Assembly: GCF_900113045.1 (NCBI RefSeq)
Contig: NZ_FONY01000011.1
Span: 62,001-126,000 of the forward strand
Length of the DNA stretch: 64,000 nucleotides
Direction: 5' to 3'
From: Thermoflexibacter ruber
GTDB taxonomy: Bacteria; Bacteroidota; Bacteroidia; Cytophagales; Thermoflexibacteraceae
A program made the translations under genes and the position numbers. This document shows positions 44,103 to 53,624 of this stretch, piece by piece (positions within the stretch are counted from its first letter, which is position 1; each line of letters begins with the position of its first letter). The notes below the pieces were generated by a model, which ran no database searches, was not told the origin of the DNA, and worked only from the letters and a program-made list of their open reading frames with translations.

Positions 44103-46916
44103 ATGCCAAAAAATCCAAATATCAAATCCGTACTCATTATCGGCAGCGGTCCCATCGTGATTGGGCAAGCCTGCGAATTTGACTATTCTGGCTCGCAAGC
44201 CGCTCGTTCTCTCAGGGAAGAGGGGATAGAAGTTATCTTGATTAACTCCAACCCTGCGACTATCATGACTGACCCTGTTACTGCTGACCATGTGTACCTG
44301 AAACCTTTGGAGAAAAAGTACATCAGGGAAATCTTGGAAAAACATAAAATAGATGCGGTTTTGCCAACTATGGGTGGGCAAACGGCTCTGAACTTGGCGA
44401 TTGAGTGCGAAAAAGCAGGGATTTGGAAGAAATATGGAGTGCAGATGATAGGCGTGGACGTTGGGGCGATTAATACCACAGAGGATAGGGAACTTTTCCG
44501 TATGAAAATGTTGGAGTTAGGCGTTGGCGTATGCAAGGGACGTACTGCAAAATCATTTTTAGAAGGCAAAGAAATAGCCCAAGAGATTGGTTTCCCCTTA
44601 GTAATCAGACCTTCATTTACGCTGGGAGGCACAGGTGGTGGCTTTGTAGATGACCCTGAAAAGTTTGATGAAGCACTTAATAGAGGGCTGCATGCTTCGC
44701 CCGTGCATGAGGTTTTGGTGGAGCAGAGCATATTTGGCTGGAAAGAATTTGAGTTAGAATTGTTAAGAGATAATGTGGGAAATGTGGTGATTATCTGTTC
44801 TATTGAGAACTTTGACCCTATGGGCGTACACACAGGCGACTCTATTACGGTTGCACCAGCTATGACCCTGCCCGATACGGTTTATCAAGAAATGAGAAAC
44901 TTAGCTATTAAGATGATGCACGGCATAGGGCAATTTGCTGGTGGGTGCAACGTACAGTTTGCCGTCAATCCTGATACTGATGAAATCATAGCGATAGAAA
45001 TAAATCCCAGAGTTTCAAGGTCTTCTGCATTGGCTTCTAAAGCTACGGGCTATCCTATCGCCAAGATAGCGGCAAAGTTGGCAATTGGCTATAACTTAGA
45101 TGAATTAGAAAATCAAATTACTAAAACGACTTCTGCGTTTTTTGAGCCTGCCTTAGACTATGTGATTGTCAAAGTCCCACGTTGGAACTTTGACAAATTC
45201 AAAGGTTCTGATACCAAATTAGGGCTTCAAATGAAATCAGTAGGGGAGGCAATGGGAATAGGGCGGAACTTCCAAGAGGCACTGCAAAAAGCCTGTCAGT
45301 CTTTGGAAATCAAGCGAAATGGCTTGGGGGCTGACGGTAAAGAACTCACCGACCAAAATGTAATTTTAGACAAATTGGCAAATCCTTCTTGGGACAGGTT
45401 GTTTAGAATTTATGATGCTTTTAAATTGGGGATTTCTTTTAAGACTATCCAAAAACTCACCAAAATAGACAAGTGGTTTTTGTATCAAATCGAGGAGTTG
45501 GTTTTGCTGGAGAAAGAAATTCAAAAATATACTGTTCATGATATTCCCAAAGATTTATTACGCACTGCTAAGCAGAAAGGCTATGCTGACCGACAAATTG
45601 CTCACTTGGTAAGATGTTTAGAAAGCGAGGTATATAAAAAACGTACTGAATTGGGAATCAATAGGGTATTTAAAATTGTGGATACCTGTGCGGCAGAGTT
45701 TGAAGCGAAAACGCCTTATTATTACTCTACTTTTGAGGAGGAGAACGAATCTATCGTTACAGACAGAAAGAAGGTAGTAGTATTGGGTTCTGGTCCTAAC
45801 CGAATCGGGCAGGGCATAGAGTTTGACTACTCTTGCGTGCATGGAGTTTTAGCGGCAAAAGAGTGTGGTTATGAAACGATTATGATTAACTGCAACCCAG
45901 AAACGGTTTCTACTGATTTTAATATTGCGGATAAGTTGTACTTTGAGCCTGTTTTTTGGGAACATATTTATGACATCATTCAGCACGAAAAACCCGAGGG
46001 CGTAATCGTACAGTTAGGAGGGCAAACTGCCTTGAAAATAGCAGAGAAATTGCACCGCTATGGCATAAAAATCATAGGAACAAACTATGAAAGTCTTGAT
46101 TTAGCCGAAGATAGAGGCAAGTTTTCAGACCTTTTGAAAGAAAATAATATTCCGTATCCAAAATACGGAGTCATACAAGATTCTGACCAAGCCATAGAGC
46201 TTTCCAAAGAATTGGGCTTCCCGCTTTTAGTGCGACCTTCCTACGTTTTGGGCGGGCAAAGTATGAAAATCGTTATCAATGAAAAAGAATTAGAACAACA
46301 CGTAGTCAATATTTTGAACGACAATCCTGAGAATAGGGTATTGCTTGACCATTTCTTAGACGGAGCGATAGAGGCAGAGGCAGATGCTATTTGCGATGGG
46401 GAAGATGTCTATATCATTGGTATCATGGAACATATAGAGCCTGCGGGGATTCACTCTGGCGACTCCAATGCAGTGTTGCCTCCTTTTAATTTAGGAGATT
46501 TTGTAATGACACAAATCAAAAATCATACTCGCAAAATTGCTTTGGCACTCAATACTGTTGGGCTTATCAATATACAGTTTGCAATTAAAAACGATATTGT
46601 CTATGTCATAGAGGCAAACCCAAGAGCCTCTCGTACAGTGCCTTTTATCTGCAAAGCATACAAAGAACCCTATGTAAACTATGCCACCAAAGTTATGCTT
46701 GGCGAGAAAAAACTCAAAGATTTTGACTTCAATCCATATAAAAATGGTTATGCTATCAAACTTCCTGTGTTCTCTTTCAACAAATTCCCCAATGTAAACA
46801 AGGAACTCGGTCCTGAGATGAAATCTACAGGTGAGGCGATTTACTTCATAGATGACCTCACAGACGACTATTTTATGGATTTGTACTCTAAAAGAAACTT
46901 GTATTTGAGTAGGTAA
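44103..46916 (+). CDS. carB: Carbamoyl-phosphate synthase large subunit CarB, lacking the C-terminal allosteric domain
   Basis: CarB makes carbamoyl phosphate for pyrimidines and arginine from bicarbonate, two ATP and ammonia delivered by CarA. Both ATP-grasp halves are complete: the first opens [19 protein letters not shown] and the second [19 protein letters not shown]. The length is 937 residues. E. coli CarB has 1073; the sequence stops just after [16 protein letters not shown], where the other enzyme enters its MGS-like domain that binds UMP and ornithine. So that allosteric domain is absent, which I believe is usual in Bacteroidota. carA is not next to it. Confidence 0.95.
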   Translation: MPKNPNIKSVLIIGSGPIVIGQACEFDYSGSQAARSLREEGIEVILINSNPATIMTDPVTADHVYLKPLEKKYIREILEKHKIDAVLPTMGGQTALNLAIECEKAGIWKKYGVQMIGVDVGAINTTEDRELFRMKMLELGVGVCKGRTAKSFLEGKEIAQEIGFPLVIRPSFTLGGTGGGFVDDPEKFDEALNRGLHASPVHEVLVEQSIFGWKEFELELLRDNVGNVVIICSIENFDPMGVHTGDSITVAPAMTLPDTVYQEMRNLAIKMMHGIGQFAGGCNVQFAVNPDTDEIIAIEINPRVSRSSALASKATGYPIAKIAAKLAIGYNLDELENQITKTTSAFFEPALDYVIVKVPRWNFDKFKGSDTKLGLQMKSVGEAMGIGRNFQEALQKACQSLEIKRNGLGADGKELTDQNVILDKLANPSWDRLFRIYDAFKLGISFKTIQKLTKIDKWFLYQIEELVLLEKEIQKYTVHDIPKDLLRTAKQKGYADRQIAHLVRCLESEVYKKRTELGINRVFKIVDTCAAEFEAKTPYYYSTFEEENESIVTDRKKVVVLGSGPNRIGQGIEFDYSCVHGVLAAKECGYETIMINCNPETVSTDFNIADKLYFEPVFWEHIYDIIQHEKPEGVIVQLGGQTALKIAEKLHRYGIKIIGTNYESLDLAEDRGKFSDLLKENNIPYPKYGVIQDSDQAIELSKELGFPLLVRPSYVLGGQSMKIVINEKELEQHVVNILNDNPENRVLLDHFLDGAIEAEADAICDGEDVYIIGIMEHIEPAGIHSGDSNAVLPPFNLGDFVMTQIKNHTRKIALALNTVGLINIQFAIKNDIVYVIEANPRASRTVPFICKAYKEPYVNYATKVMLGEKKLKDFDFNPYKNGYAIKLPVFSFNKFPNVNKELGPEMKSTGEAIYFIDDLTDDYFMDLYSKRNLYLSR

Positions 46917-46953
46917 GGAGAAGTTAAGAGTTTTTAACATAAAATTTTATTCA

Positions 46954-47730
46954 ATGCAAAAGACAATTTTCATTACAGGAGCGGCACAGGGCATAGGAAG
47001 AACTACTGCACTCATGTTCGCAGCAAGAGGGTGGTTTGTTGGGCTTTTTGATGTCAATAAAGAAGGTTTAGAAATATTGGCAGAGCAAATAGGTAAAGAA
47101 AATTGTTGTTATATCGCAATGGACGTTACTGAGCCTGAAAGCGTCAAAGCCGCAGTAGAACTTTTCATTTTTCGAACAAGGGGAAGGTTTGATGTGCTTT
47201 TTAATAACGCAGGCATAGTAGAGGTAGGAGATTTTGAAACTATTAATATTGAGGTGCATAGGCGCATAGTAGAGGTAAACTTTTTAGGAGTAGTGAATTG
47301 TATCACTTTTGCCCTTCCATACCTGAAAGAAAACAAAAGTGGCGCCAAGATTATCAATATGAGTTCTGCCTCAGCGATTTATGGAAATCCTGAAATTAGT
47401 GTGTATGCCGCTACTAAGAGTGCTATTAAGAGCTTAACTGAAGGTCTGAATATTGCTTTGGAAAAGTACAATATTAAGGTATGTGATATTTTACCTATCT
47501 ATGTAAAAACAAATATGGTAAGAGATTACTATCAAAAATATCGAAATGTGAAATTAGAAAAAGTCAAACTTACCGCTGAAGATGTGGCAGAAACAGTATG
47601 GAAAGCAGCACATAAAAATCGCCTCCATTGGCTGGTGGGAACGGATACTAAACTATTTTTCTTTTTAGCAAAACTTTTACCTACTTCAATAGTCAAAATG
47701 ATGACTAAGAAAATTTTAAAATACGAATAA
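46954..47730 (+). CDS. SDR family oxidoreductase
   Basis: This 258-residue classical SDR has TGAAQGIG near the N-terminus, NNAGIVEVGDF, the catalytic Ser in INMSSASAIYG, and YAATKSAIKSL with the Tyr and Lys. A C-terminal stretch (FFFLAKLLPTSIVKMMTKKI) is hydrophobic and basic, suggesting membrane association as in lipid-metabolising SDRs (inference). It starts 37 bases after carB and ends two bases before the WbuC gene, so those two are probably translated together. Substrate unknown. Confidence 0.88.
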   Translation: MQKTIFITGAAQGIGRTTALMFAARGWFVGLFDVNKEGLEILAEQIGKENCCYIAMDVTEPESVKAAVELFIFRTRGRFDVLFNNAGIVEVGDFETINIEVHRRIVEVNFLGVVNCITFALPYLKENKSGAKIINMSSASAIYGNPEISVYAATKSAIKSLTEGLNIALEKYNIKVCDILPIYVKTNMVRDYYQKYRNVKLEKVKLTAEDVAETVWKAAHKNRLHWLVGTDTKLFFFLAKLLPTSIVKMMTKKILKYE

Positions 47731-47732
47731 GA

Positions 47733-48203
47733 ATGATGGTAAAAATAGACCAAGTGCTTATAGATGAGTTGGTTACGAAAGCAAAAAACTCTCCAAGGAG
47801 GCGTGCTATCTTTCGGTTTCATGAAAAAGACGAAGATACGATGCACAGAATGTTAAATGCCTTAGAGCCAGATACCTATGTCCAGCCACATTTCCACCCT
47901 GATAAACATGAGGCTTTTATTATACTGCAAGGGAGCATATTATTTGTTATTTTTGATGAAAATGGGAAAATAATGCAATACTATCTTTTGAAAGCTGGAA
48001 CTTCGGATTTTGGATTGGAAATTTCTCCTAAAACTTATCATACGCTTATCTCCTTAGAGTCTGGGACAGTTATTTTTGAAATCAAACACGGTCCTTACGA
48101 TGCCCAAACAGACAAAACCTTTGCCACTTGGGCTCCAAAAGAGGGAGAGGCTAATTGCTTGGAGTTTAATGAAAATATTATCAGAAAGTTGGGATTTTCA
48201 TAA
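47733..48203 (+). CDS. WbuC-family cupin metalloprotein
   Basis: The 156-residue protein has an N-terminal helical segment (RRRAIFRFHEKDEDTMHRML), then a cupin with metal ligands in QPHFHPDKHEAFIILQG and a second motif around PKTYHTLIS. WbuC proteins are known from O-antigen loci; their reaction is not established. Here no sugar-transferase genes are near, only the SDR just upstream. It begins with two successive ATG codons at 47733 and 47736; either could be used. Confidence 0.85.
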   Translation: MMVKIDQVLIDELVTKAKNSPRRRAIFRFHEKDEDTMHRMLNALEPDTYVQPHFHPDKHEAFIILQGSILFVIFDENGKIMQYYLLKAGTSDFGLEISPKTYHTLISLESGTVIFEIKHGPYDAQTDKTFATWAPKEGEANCLEFNENIIRKLGFS

Positions 48204-48204
48204 T

Positions 48205-49032
48205 TTAGAATATATACTCTGGGTCAAATTCTAACAAATGCTTGCCAAGTAGTTCTGAAACTGCTCCTTCGCTTAAGTTTTCTTCTTTGAGTTTGGCTAA
48301 GTGCCGTTCAGCAAAGAGATTTAAATATTTGAGTAAGTTGAGTTTGTAGTTAGTATCTACTACACCACTCACTACGGCAACGATGTAGTAGCGGTAGCTG
48401 TTTTGTATGATAATCTTAAAAGTACCGTACTCTATCATATCCAAATTCCCTCCTTTTTGTTGGAAAGCATCTTCTACAAAGGACTTGATAGCTGTGAGCA
48501 TACCTGCAATCATATCTTGGTCGACTGTATCTTTGCGGGTATAGTGTCCGATGAGCAAACCTGAGTTTTGGTAAATGACGTACCCTTCCTCAATGACAGG
48601 GGCAAGTGCATCTTTCATCAGTTGGTCTTTTTCTTTGATGCCAAAAAGGGCTAAAAACTCTCGTTTGATAGCTTTCCAAGAGAAAGTATCGTCTATCTGT
48701 TTATTAATATTTTCCGATAATCTTTCTAACTCTACTTGGATATATTTACTAATCAGACTACCCATAATGGGATATAGCGCATCTATAATATCATCTCTGT
48801 TGTTGCGTATTTGTGTTCTGATAGCTTCGCCAAGTGCCTCTCCAGAGAGAGCTGTCATGTTATTTTTTATTTCATTGACTTTGTTATCGACAATAGGTTC
48901 TAAGTGGGAATTGATATGCTCAGGTGAAATCTCCTCTTTTAAAGACAAGACTTCCCTTTCCAAAAGTGCGCGTCTTTTGACTTCTTCTTCTAATAAAATA
49001 TCTTTTAGTTTTTGAAGTATTTTGTCTTCCAC
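48205..49032 (-). CDS. Roadblock/longin-like domain protein of an OmpA-associated type
   Basis: The 275-residue protein has a helical N-terminal half and, from about 130, a domain I recognise from the N-terminal parts of large OmpA-family proteins of cyanobacteria and Bacteroidota: ALYPIMGSLISKYIQ, then EEGYVIYQNSGLLIGHYTRK, QDMIAGMLTAIKSFVEDAF and LDMIEYGTFKIIIQNSYRYY. In those the pattern is ALFPVIGPAIRKAI, VFLIHRxTGLL and DMVSGMLTAIxDFV. Here no OmpA domain, signal peptide or membrane span is present, so it is cytoplasmic. The fold resembles small-GTPase-associated roadblock/longin domains (inference). It is last of a three-gene operon with two coiled-coil proteins that carry the matching N-terminal motif. 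Confidence 0.7.
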   Translation of the reverse strand: MEDKILQKLKDILLEEEVKRRALLEREVLSLKEEISPEHINSHLEPIVDNKVNEIKNNMTALSGEALGEAIRTQIRNNRDDIIDALYPIMGSLISKYIQVELERLSENINKQIDDTFSWKAIKREFLALFGIKEKDQLMKDALAPVIEEGYVIYQNSGLLIGHYTRKDTVDQDMIAGMLTAIKSFVEDAFQQKGGNLDMIEYGTFKIIIQNSYRYYIVAVVSGVVDTNYKLNLLKYLNLFAERHLAKLKEENLSEGAVSELLGKHLLEFDPEYIF

Positions 49033-49044
49033 CTGCTTTTCTTA

Positions 49045-49695
49045 TCAAACTTTAATTTTTTCGCTTACTTCGTCCAAGAAACTGCTAAATATTTTTCTGT
49101 GTGCTTGGTGATGGTCATTTTTAGCCAATGCTTTTGAAATTTCCTCACTAAGCCTCGCCAATACGTTGTTTAGTCGGTCTATAGTAGCTTTTAGTTCATT
49201 GGTTACATCTTGACCTATTTCGTGGAGATGATTTATATGTGCTTCATAGTCAGCATCTAATTGCTGATTTACTTTGTGAGCCTTTTCATTCATCACTTCC
49301 ATATCGTAGCCTAAGATGATTTCTTTGACGGCATCGATTTTGCTCATGCGAATTTGCTCTTTGCGTTCACTTTCGCTGGCAACTAAGATGAACTCCTCTT
49401 GTGCTTGCTTGTTAATTGTTTTTTGTATCATCTGAGGCAAGGCACGCTGTATTTCTTCCAATTGCTGTTTAAATGTATTACGATTCTCTTCTAAAATATT
49501 GACAAACAGTTGTTTCATGTCATTGACTTGTCTGTCATACTCTTTTTTGTTCTCAATAAGCATAGAAGTAAATAATTCTTTCATGCCTGTAATTTGGGCA
49601 TCTATCTCCTTGCGGTCTTTCCCAACGATGAGTTCTCTGACCAATTCTACTTTGGATACTTCTTCCTCTTGGATTGGGTCATTTATTTCCTCCAT
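49045..49695 (-). CDS. Coiled-coil protein with two LRxLLLG-like motifs
   Basis: The 216-residue protein carries the same short motif twice: VSKVELVRELIVGKDRKEID near the start and MSKIDAVKEIILGYDMEVMN near 118. The rest is coiled coil with heptads (for example VNDMKQLFVNILEENRNTF). The motif also opens the neighbouring 106-residue protein. It resembles the LRELLLG segment at the head of large OmpA-linked proteins. No signal peptide. Its start is 21 bases from the end of the preceding gene and its end 12 bases from the start of the next. Function unknown; a scaffold for the longin-like protein is a guess. Confidence 0.65.
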   Translation of the reverse strand: MEEINDPIQEEEVSKVELVRELIVGKDRKEIDAQITGMKELFTSMLIENKKEYDRQVNDMKQLFVNILEENRNTFKQQLEEIQRALPQMIQKTINKQAQEEFILVASESERKEQIRMSKIDAVKEIILGYDMEVMNEKAHKVNQQLDADYEAHINHLHEIGQDVTNELKATIDRLNNVLARLSEEISKALAKNDHHQAHRKIFSSFLDEVSEKIKV

Positions 49696-49716
49696 AATTT
49701 TTTAACTATTTGAAAA

Positions 49717-50037
49717 TTAGATATTTCTGGCTATTTGGCTAAGGATACTACTTAAATTTTCTTTGCTTATATGGGCTTCGTTCTGGCGATTCAGCTCTGC
49801 TTCGGTAGCACGGCGGACTTCCTCTATTTGTGCTAACATACGGCTTTCCATATTGGCAATATTTTCCAATAATTGGGAGCGAAGGCTATTCATTTCACTT
49901 TGGATTTGACTGTTCTGCTGTCCCATTTTAGCGTAAATCGCCTGTATTTTCTCCTCATACTCTCTAAGGTTTTGCCCAAAGATAAGGTCTTTGACTGCAT
50001 CAATGCGTGAATTTGTGTAGCTGTCGTAGTTTTCCAT
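49717..50037 (-). CDS. Small coiled-coil protein with LRxLLLG-like motif
   Basis: The 106-residue protein begins YTNSRIDAVKDLIFGQNLRE, the third copy of the motif shared with the next gene, and continues as one coiled coil (IYAKMGQQNSQIQSEMNSL) rich in Gln, Glu and Arg. No signal peptide or membrane span. It is first of the three-gene operon, behind a promoter-like -7 box at 50078-50085. Its function is unknown. Confidence 0.65.
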   Translation of the reverse strand: MENYDSYTNSRIDAVKDLIFGQNLREYEEKIQAIYAKMGQQNSQIQSEMNSLRSQLLENIANMESRMLAQIEEVRRATEAELNRQNEAHISKENLSSILSQIARNI

Positions 50038-50077
50038 ATTTTTAAAATTAAGAATTGTTTAATCTGGAATGAAAACG

Positions 50078-50085
50078 CAAATTTA
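50078..50085 (-). promoter_or_regulatory. -7 box of the coiled-coil/longin operon
   Basis: On the minus strand this reads TAAATTTG, a TAnnTTTG match, with TTTA at about the -33 position (one base off TTTG). Transcription would start near 50071, 35 bases before the first ATG of the operon. Confidence 0.45.
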
Positions 50086-50146
50086 CCATATTAGGCGTAT
50101 TCTAAATTTTGTGATTGCTTCTCATTCGCTATTCCTACATGGTAGA

Positions 50147-50776
50147 TTATTTGATTAAAAGTTTAAGGGTTTTTGTATCAGCTATCCCTGAGGGATATAT
50201 TTTCTGACTTTTTTGAAATTCTTTGATAGCTCCTTCGGTTTTATCAGAAAAAAAGCCATCTACGGGAATTTCATATCCTGCTTTGACCAAAAGACTTTGT
50301 AACTCCCAAACTGCTTCGGACTTTTCTCCATTTTTTAATGGCTTTCCTCCGAACAGTTGATAAAGTAGAAAATTTTTCTCAGAAACTCCATTCTCCTCCA
50401 TGTATTTAATATCCAAGTTATTATAACCTAAGTCTTTGAGACGTTTGGATTCTCTGAGTTTACCTTCCAAAAACTTGACCTTAGCCAAAAGTTGATTGTA
50501 AGCTAAGGTCGCGCTTACGCTTTGAGGGTCGCTCTTGTCGACTAATTTAACATCTATGCCATGATTGAACCACATTTCTCTTGCCAAACTTCCTATTTGA
50601 TAAGCGGTAGTGTAGTAATCAGATAATAGGCTGACATCGTGGTAGTTCGCATCTATGTCCTCAGCTACCTTGTAGTCGTAATCATTAGGAATATTGAATT
50701 TCTTGTATTTCAAATACTGAGAAAAGGCAATAATGACTAAGCTAATGAATACCAATAAAATGATAATGCGTTTCAT
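50147..50776 (-). CDS. Membrane-anchored peptidoglycan-binding domain protein
   Basis: The 209-residue protein has an N-terminal membrane segment (KRIIILLVFISLVIIAFS) that is probably an uncleaved anchor, a helical middle of unknown type, and a C-terminal peptidoglycan-binding (PG_binding_1) domain: GEKSEAVWELQSLLVKAGYE, VDGFFSDKTEGAIKEFQKSQ and GIADTKTLKLL. It should tether something to the cell wall from the inner membrane. It lies 109 bases upstream of the coiled-coil operon on the same strand, so a shared role is possible but the gap holds a separate promoter-like box. Confidence 0.82.
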   Translation of the reverse strand: MKRIIILLVFISLVIIAFSQYLKYKKFNIPNDYDYKVAEDIDANYHDVSLLSDYYTTAYQIGSLAREMWFNHGIDVKLVDKSDPQSVSATLAYNQLLAKVKFLEGKLRESKRLKDLGYNNLDIKYMEENGVSEKNFLLYQLFGGKPLKNGEKSEAVWELQSLLVKAGYEIPVDGFFSDKTEGAIKEFQKSQKIYPSGIADTKTLKLLIK

Positions 50777-50879
50777 TGCAAAGCGTTAAGGTTTTGAATA
50801 ACAAAGTTGTTAATTTTTTTATTAATTCAATCAAGTTATAGAGAAAATAGATTTTGTAGGTAAAACAGATTAAATTTTA

Positions 50880-50887
50880 CAAAAGTA
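50880..50887 (-). promoter_or_regulatory. -7 box of the peptidoglycan-binding protein gene
   Basis: On the minus strand this reads TACTTTTG, a TAnnTTTG match, about 100 bases before the ATG at 50776. No -33 TTTG at ideal distance is seen. Confidence 0.35.
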
Positions 50888-50989
50888 AGTTTTCTAATAA
50901 TTATTCAGGGTAAAATTAGTAATAAATCAAAAATATACAAATTTATTTGCTTTTACCTTACTAAATAAAAAGTAAGTACGTAGCAAATA

Positions 50990-52285
50990 TTACAGTTTCA
51001 CCTGCTCCATTTTGGGGGCAAAAAAGTGCATAACTACCCATGCCAATAGGTATGCCAAGCCACATATCGTAAATAGTATATTGTAGCCTGCCGTAATGTC
51101 CCCTGCTGCTTTGTAGCTATCTAATAGTTTCCCCACAAAGAGAGGAAACAGAATGCCGCCTACTGAACCTGCCATTCCCCCAATGCCTACCACCGAACTT
51201 ACAGCTTTTTTTGGAAACATGTCAGATGCCGTAGTGAAAATATTGGCACTCCAAGCCTGATGTGCTGCTGCGGCTAAGCTAATCAACGCTACTACCAGCC
51301 ATACATTGCTGGCAAACTGAGCGGTAACGATTGGAACTACACAAAAGGCAAAAATAAGCATAGCTGTTTTTCTCGCTCTATACACTACCCAGCCTTTACT
51401 AATCAAGTAAGAGGACAAATACCCGCCGCCTATGCTCCCAATCGTTGTAGCAGTATAGACAATAGCCAAATGAATGTTGGGCTTTTTGAAATCAATCTGG
51501 AAAGTAGTCGCAAAGTAAGAAGGTAGCCAGAAAAGGAAAAACCACCACACAGGGTCTGTCAATAGCTTGCCGAAAACGAAAGCCCAAGTTTGTCGAATTT
51601 GGAAAAGCCTGAGCCAACTCACTGGTTTATCTTTACTTACTTCATTAGCAGGCTCATTATCGCTATGTATGTACTCATACTCAGCCTTTGAAAGCCTCTT
51701 TTGCTTAGTAGGAATGTCGTAGTAAATCCACCAAAAAATTAGCCAAACGAATCCAATAGCCCCTGTGATGATAAAAGCCTCTTCCCATCCATAAATGCCT
51801 ACTATCCAAGGCACTAAAATAGGGGCTATGACTGCTCCTATATTTGTTCCTGAGTTAAAAATACCTGTGGCTAAGGCTCTTTCTTTTTTAGGAAACCACT
51901 CTGCGACAGCTTTGATGGCGGCAGGGAAATTGCCTGCCTCGCCCAGTCCTAATGCCGCTCTTGCTATACCAAAGCCTAAGGTACTTCGGGCGGCGGCATG
52001 AAACATAGCCGCAACGCTCCACACTACAATAGAAATAATATAGCCCAATTTCGTTCCTATCACATCAATAAATCTCCCAAATAAGAGCAGACCTATAGCA
52101 TAGGCACCCGAGAACGCCATGACAACATTGCTATAGTCTGATTCTGACCAGTTAAAGGTTTTTTCTAACTCGGGCTTAAGAAAGCCTAAGACTTGGCGGT
52201 CAATGTAGTTGATAGTGGTAGCAGAGAAAAGCAAGGCAACAATAACCCAACGATACCTCCCAATAGGATTTGTTTGTTTTTTCAT
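50990..52285 (-). CDS. MFS transporter, hexuronate/ExuT-like (ACS family)
   Basis: The 431-residue protein has twelve membrane spans. It opens RWVIVALLFSATTINYIDRQ, the signature of anion:cation symporters such as ExuT, and has the family loop FGRFIDVIGTKLGYIISIV and LGLGEAGNFPAAIKAVAEWF. The family imports hexuronates or other organic anions with protons or sodium. No hexuronate catabolic gene lies nearby, so the substrate is open. The 490-base gap before it has no gene on either strand. Confidence 0.87.
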   Translation of the reverse strand: MKKQTNPIGRYRWVIVALLFSATTINYIDRQVLGFLKPELEKTFNWSESDYSNVVMAFSGAYAIGLLLFGRFIDVIGTKLGYIISIVVWSVAAMFHAAARSTLGFGIARAALGLGEAGNFPAAIKAVAEWFPKKERALATGIFNSGTNIGAVIAPILVPWIVGIYGWEEAFIITGAIGFVWLIFWWIYYDIPTKQKRLSKAEYEYIHSDNEPANEVSKDKPVSWLRLFQIRQTWAFVFGKLLTDPVWWFFLFWLPSYFATTFQIDFKKPNIHLAIVYTATTIGSIGGGYLSSYLISKGWVVYRARKTAMLIFAFCVVPIVTAQFASNVWLVVALISLAAAAHQAWSANIFTTASDMFPKKAVSSVVGIGGMAGSVGGILFPLFVGKLLDSYKAAGDITAGYNILFTICGLAYLLAWVVMHFFAPKMEQVKL

Positions 52286-52512
52286 CTTTGTTTTTTAAAG
52301 TATAAAATAAAAAGAATACATACAGTGGACAAGTATGACTTTTTATGTCAGGATAATTAATCTTTTTTTACTTTGCTCAAAAATAGCAACTCTGAGGGAA
52401 TAGAAAAAAAATTTGAGATTTTTCCTCTACTAAAATCCAAGATAGTTCTATCTTTTACCTAATACGAAATGGTGGTGCTTTCAAATGTATGATAATTTTA
52501 TGTGTTTAAAAA

Positions 52513-52597
52513 AATCCGTTCTCATCGGTACAATCTGTGTCATCAGTGTTCCAAAATAGAACACTGATAATACGGATTTGGCTGATAAACACAGATT
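52513..52597. repeat. Palindromic repeat cluster in the MFS-HipA gap
   Basis: The gap 52286-52775 holds no gene. It has a perfect hairpin, ATCAGTGTTC/GAACACTGAT (52542-52551 with 52559-52568), between two further inverted pairs: AATCCGT (52513) with ACGGATT (52572), and AATCTGTGT (52532) with ACACAGATT (52589). The last two pairs cross rather than nest. This is like the TCTGTGTT/ACGGATT type of dispersed intergenic repeat. The rest of the gap is plain AT-rich sequence. Confidence 0.6.
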
Positions 52598-52743
52598 TTT
52601 ATTCAAAAAAACACTTTTCTCATCAAATTGATAACAGTAGATAAAATACCATCACATCATACAATTGGAATCATCACCTACGAAATTGTTGTATAAGTTA
52701 TTCTTTTCTAAATATATACTCTCCACAAAACAAGGAAATTTAC

Positions 52744-52751
52744 TAAGTTTG
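52744..52751 (+). promoter_or_regulatory. -7 box of the HipA-like kinase gene
   Basis: TAAGTTTG matches TAnnTTTG, 24 bases before the ATG. It lies inside the 15-mer ATTTACTAAGTTTGT, which occurs again in front of mutS. Confidence 0.45.
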
Positions 52752-52775
52752 TGAGTTAGAAAAAGTGATGAAAAC

Positions 52776-53624
52776 ATGATTCCTAAAGTAGAAACCGTTA
52801 CGCTCATAGAGGAAATGAGAACAGATGGACACAGCCCTATGAAGTTTATTTGTTCTGATGGAGATATTTATTATGTGAAGTACAGGAGTGGTAAAAGTTT
52901 CAATAAGAATGAATTAGTTTTTCTTTTTTATGAAATACTTTGTTCTAAGTTACTTCAAACTCTCCGTGTTCCTACTCCTCTGACAGCCCTTGTTTATATT
53001 AGCGAAGGAAGTTTTAGCCCTGAGAGTTTGAAAGCCAATAAGCGATATGCCAAACCTAATATTATTGCCTTTGGCTCAAAAGAAATACCTAATAGTCATT
53101 TGATTACAGATTTTGAAGTAATAGAAAAAGAACAAGATTTCCATAAAATTATAAACCCACTCGATTTAATTAAGATAGCTATTTTTGACTTATGGGTGGA
53201 CAACAATGATAGAGGGAAAGCATTAAAAATTGGAGGGTATAACTATAACCTTTTGTTTGCCCCTTTTCTGAGCAAGCAACAAATTTTTGCTTTTGACCAT
53301 GCTTTTACTTTTGGCGGAGAGCAAAGTATTGGAATATTTTCCAAAGATTTACCAATTTCTATTATCAATAAACTGCCAAATTCTCCTTTATTTAGTTCCA
53401 TAGTAAGATTTTTGGATAAAAAAGAAATTCAAGATACAATACAAAATTTTATTCAAGAGTGTAAAAAGATTAATTTACACGAAATTCTTGTTTCCTTACA
53501 AATCGTTCTACCTGCCGAGTGGTATGTTTTCCCACAGCTGTCTGCACATATAGAAGAATTTTTAGGTTCACATCAGCGTTTGGATAGCATAGAAATCATC
53601 ATAAAAAATGCCTTGAAACTATGA
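52776..53624 (+). CDS. HipA-like family kinase
   Basis: The 282-residue protein has the features of HipA-type kinases: a glycine-poor ATP site with K35 in DIYYVKYRSG, the catalytic FDLWVDNNDRGK (D142, N143, D145), the metal Asn in YNYNLL, and a DFG-like FAFDHAFTF (D174). It matches a HipA-like group whose members are usually paired with a small DUF3037 protein, and is shorter than toxin HipA (about 440 residues), lacking that toxin's extra N-terminal subdomain. No HipB-like regulator precedes it; the next gene overlaps by four bases. Whether it phosphorylates a tRNA synthetase, as HipA does, is unknown. Confidence 0.75.
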   Translation: MIPKVETVTLIEEMRTDGHSPMKFICSDGDIYYVKYRSGKSFNKNELVFLFYEILCSKLLQTLRVPTPLTALVYISEGSFSPESLKANKRYAKPNIIAFGSKEIPNSHLITDFEVIEKEQDFHKIINPLDLIKIAIFDLWVDNNDRGKALKIGGYNYNLLFAPFLSKQQIFAFDHAFTFGGEQSIGIFSKDLPISIINKLPNSPLFSSIVRFLDKKEIQDTIQNFIQECKKINLHEILVSLQIVLPAEWYVFPQLSAHIEEFLGSHQRLDSIEIIIKNALKL

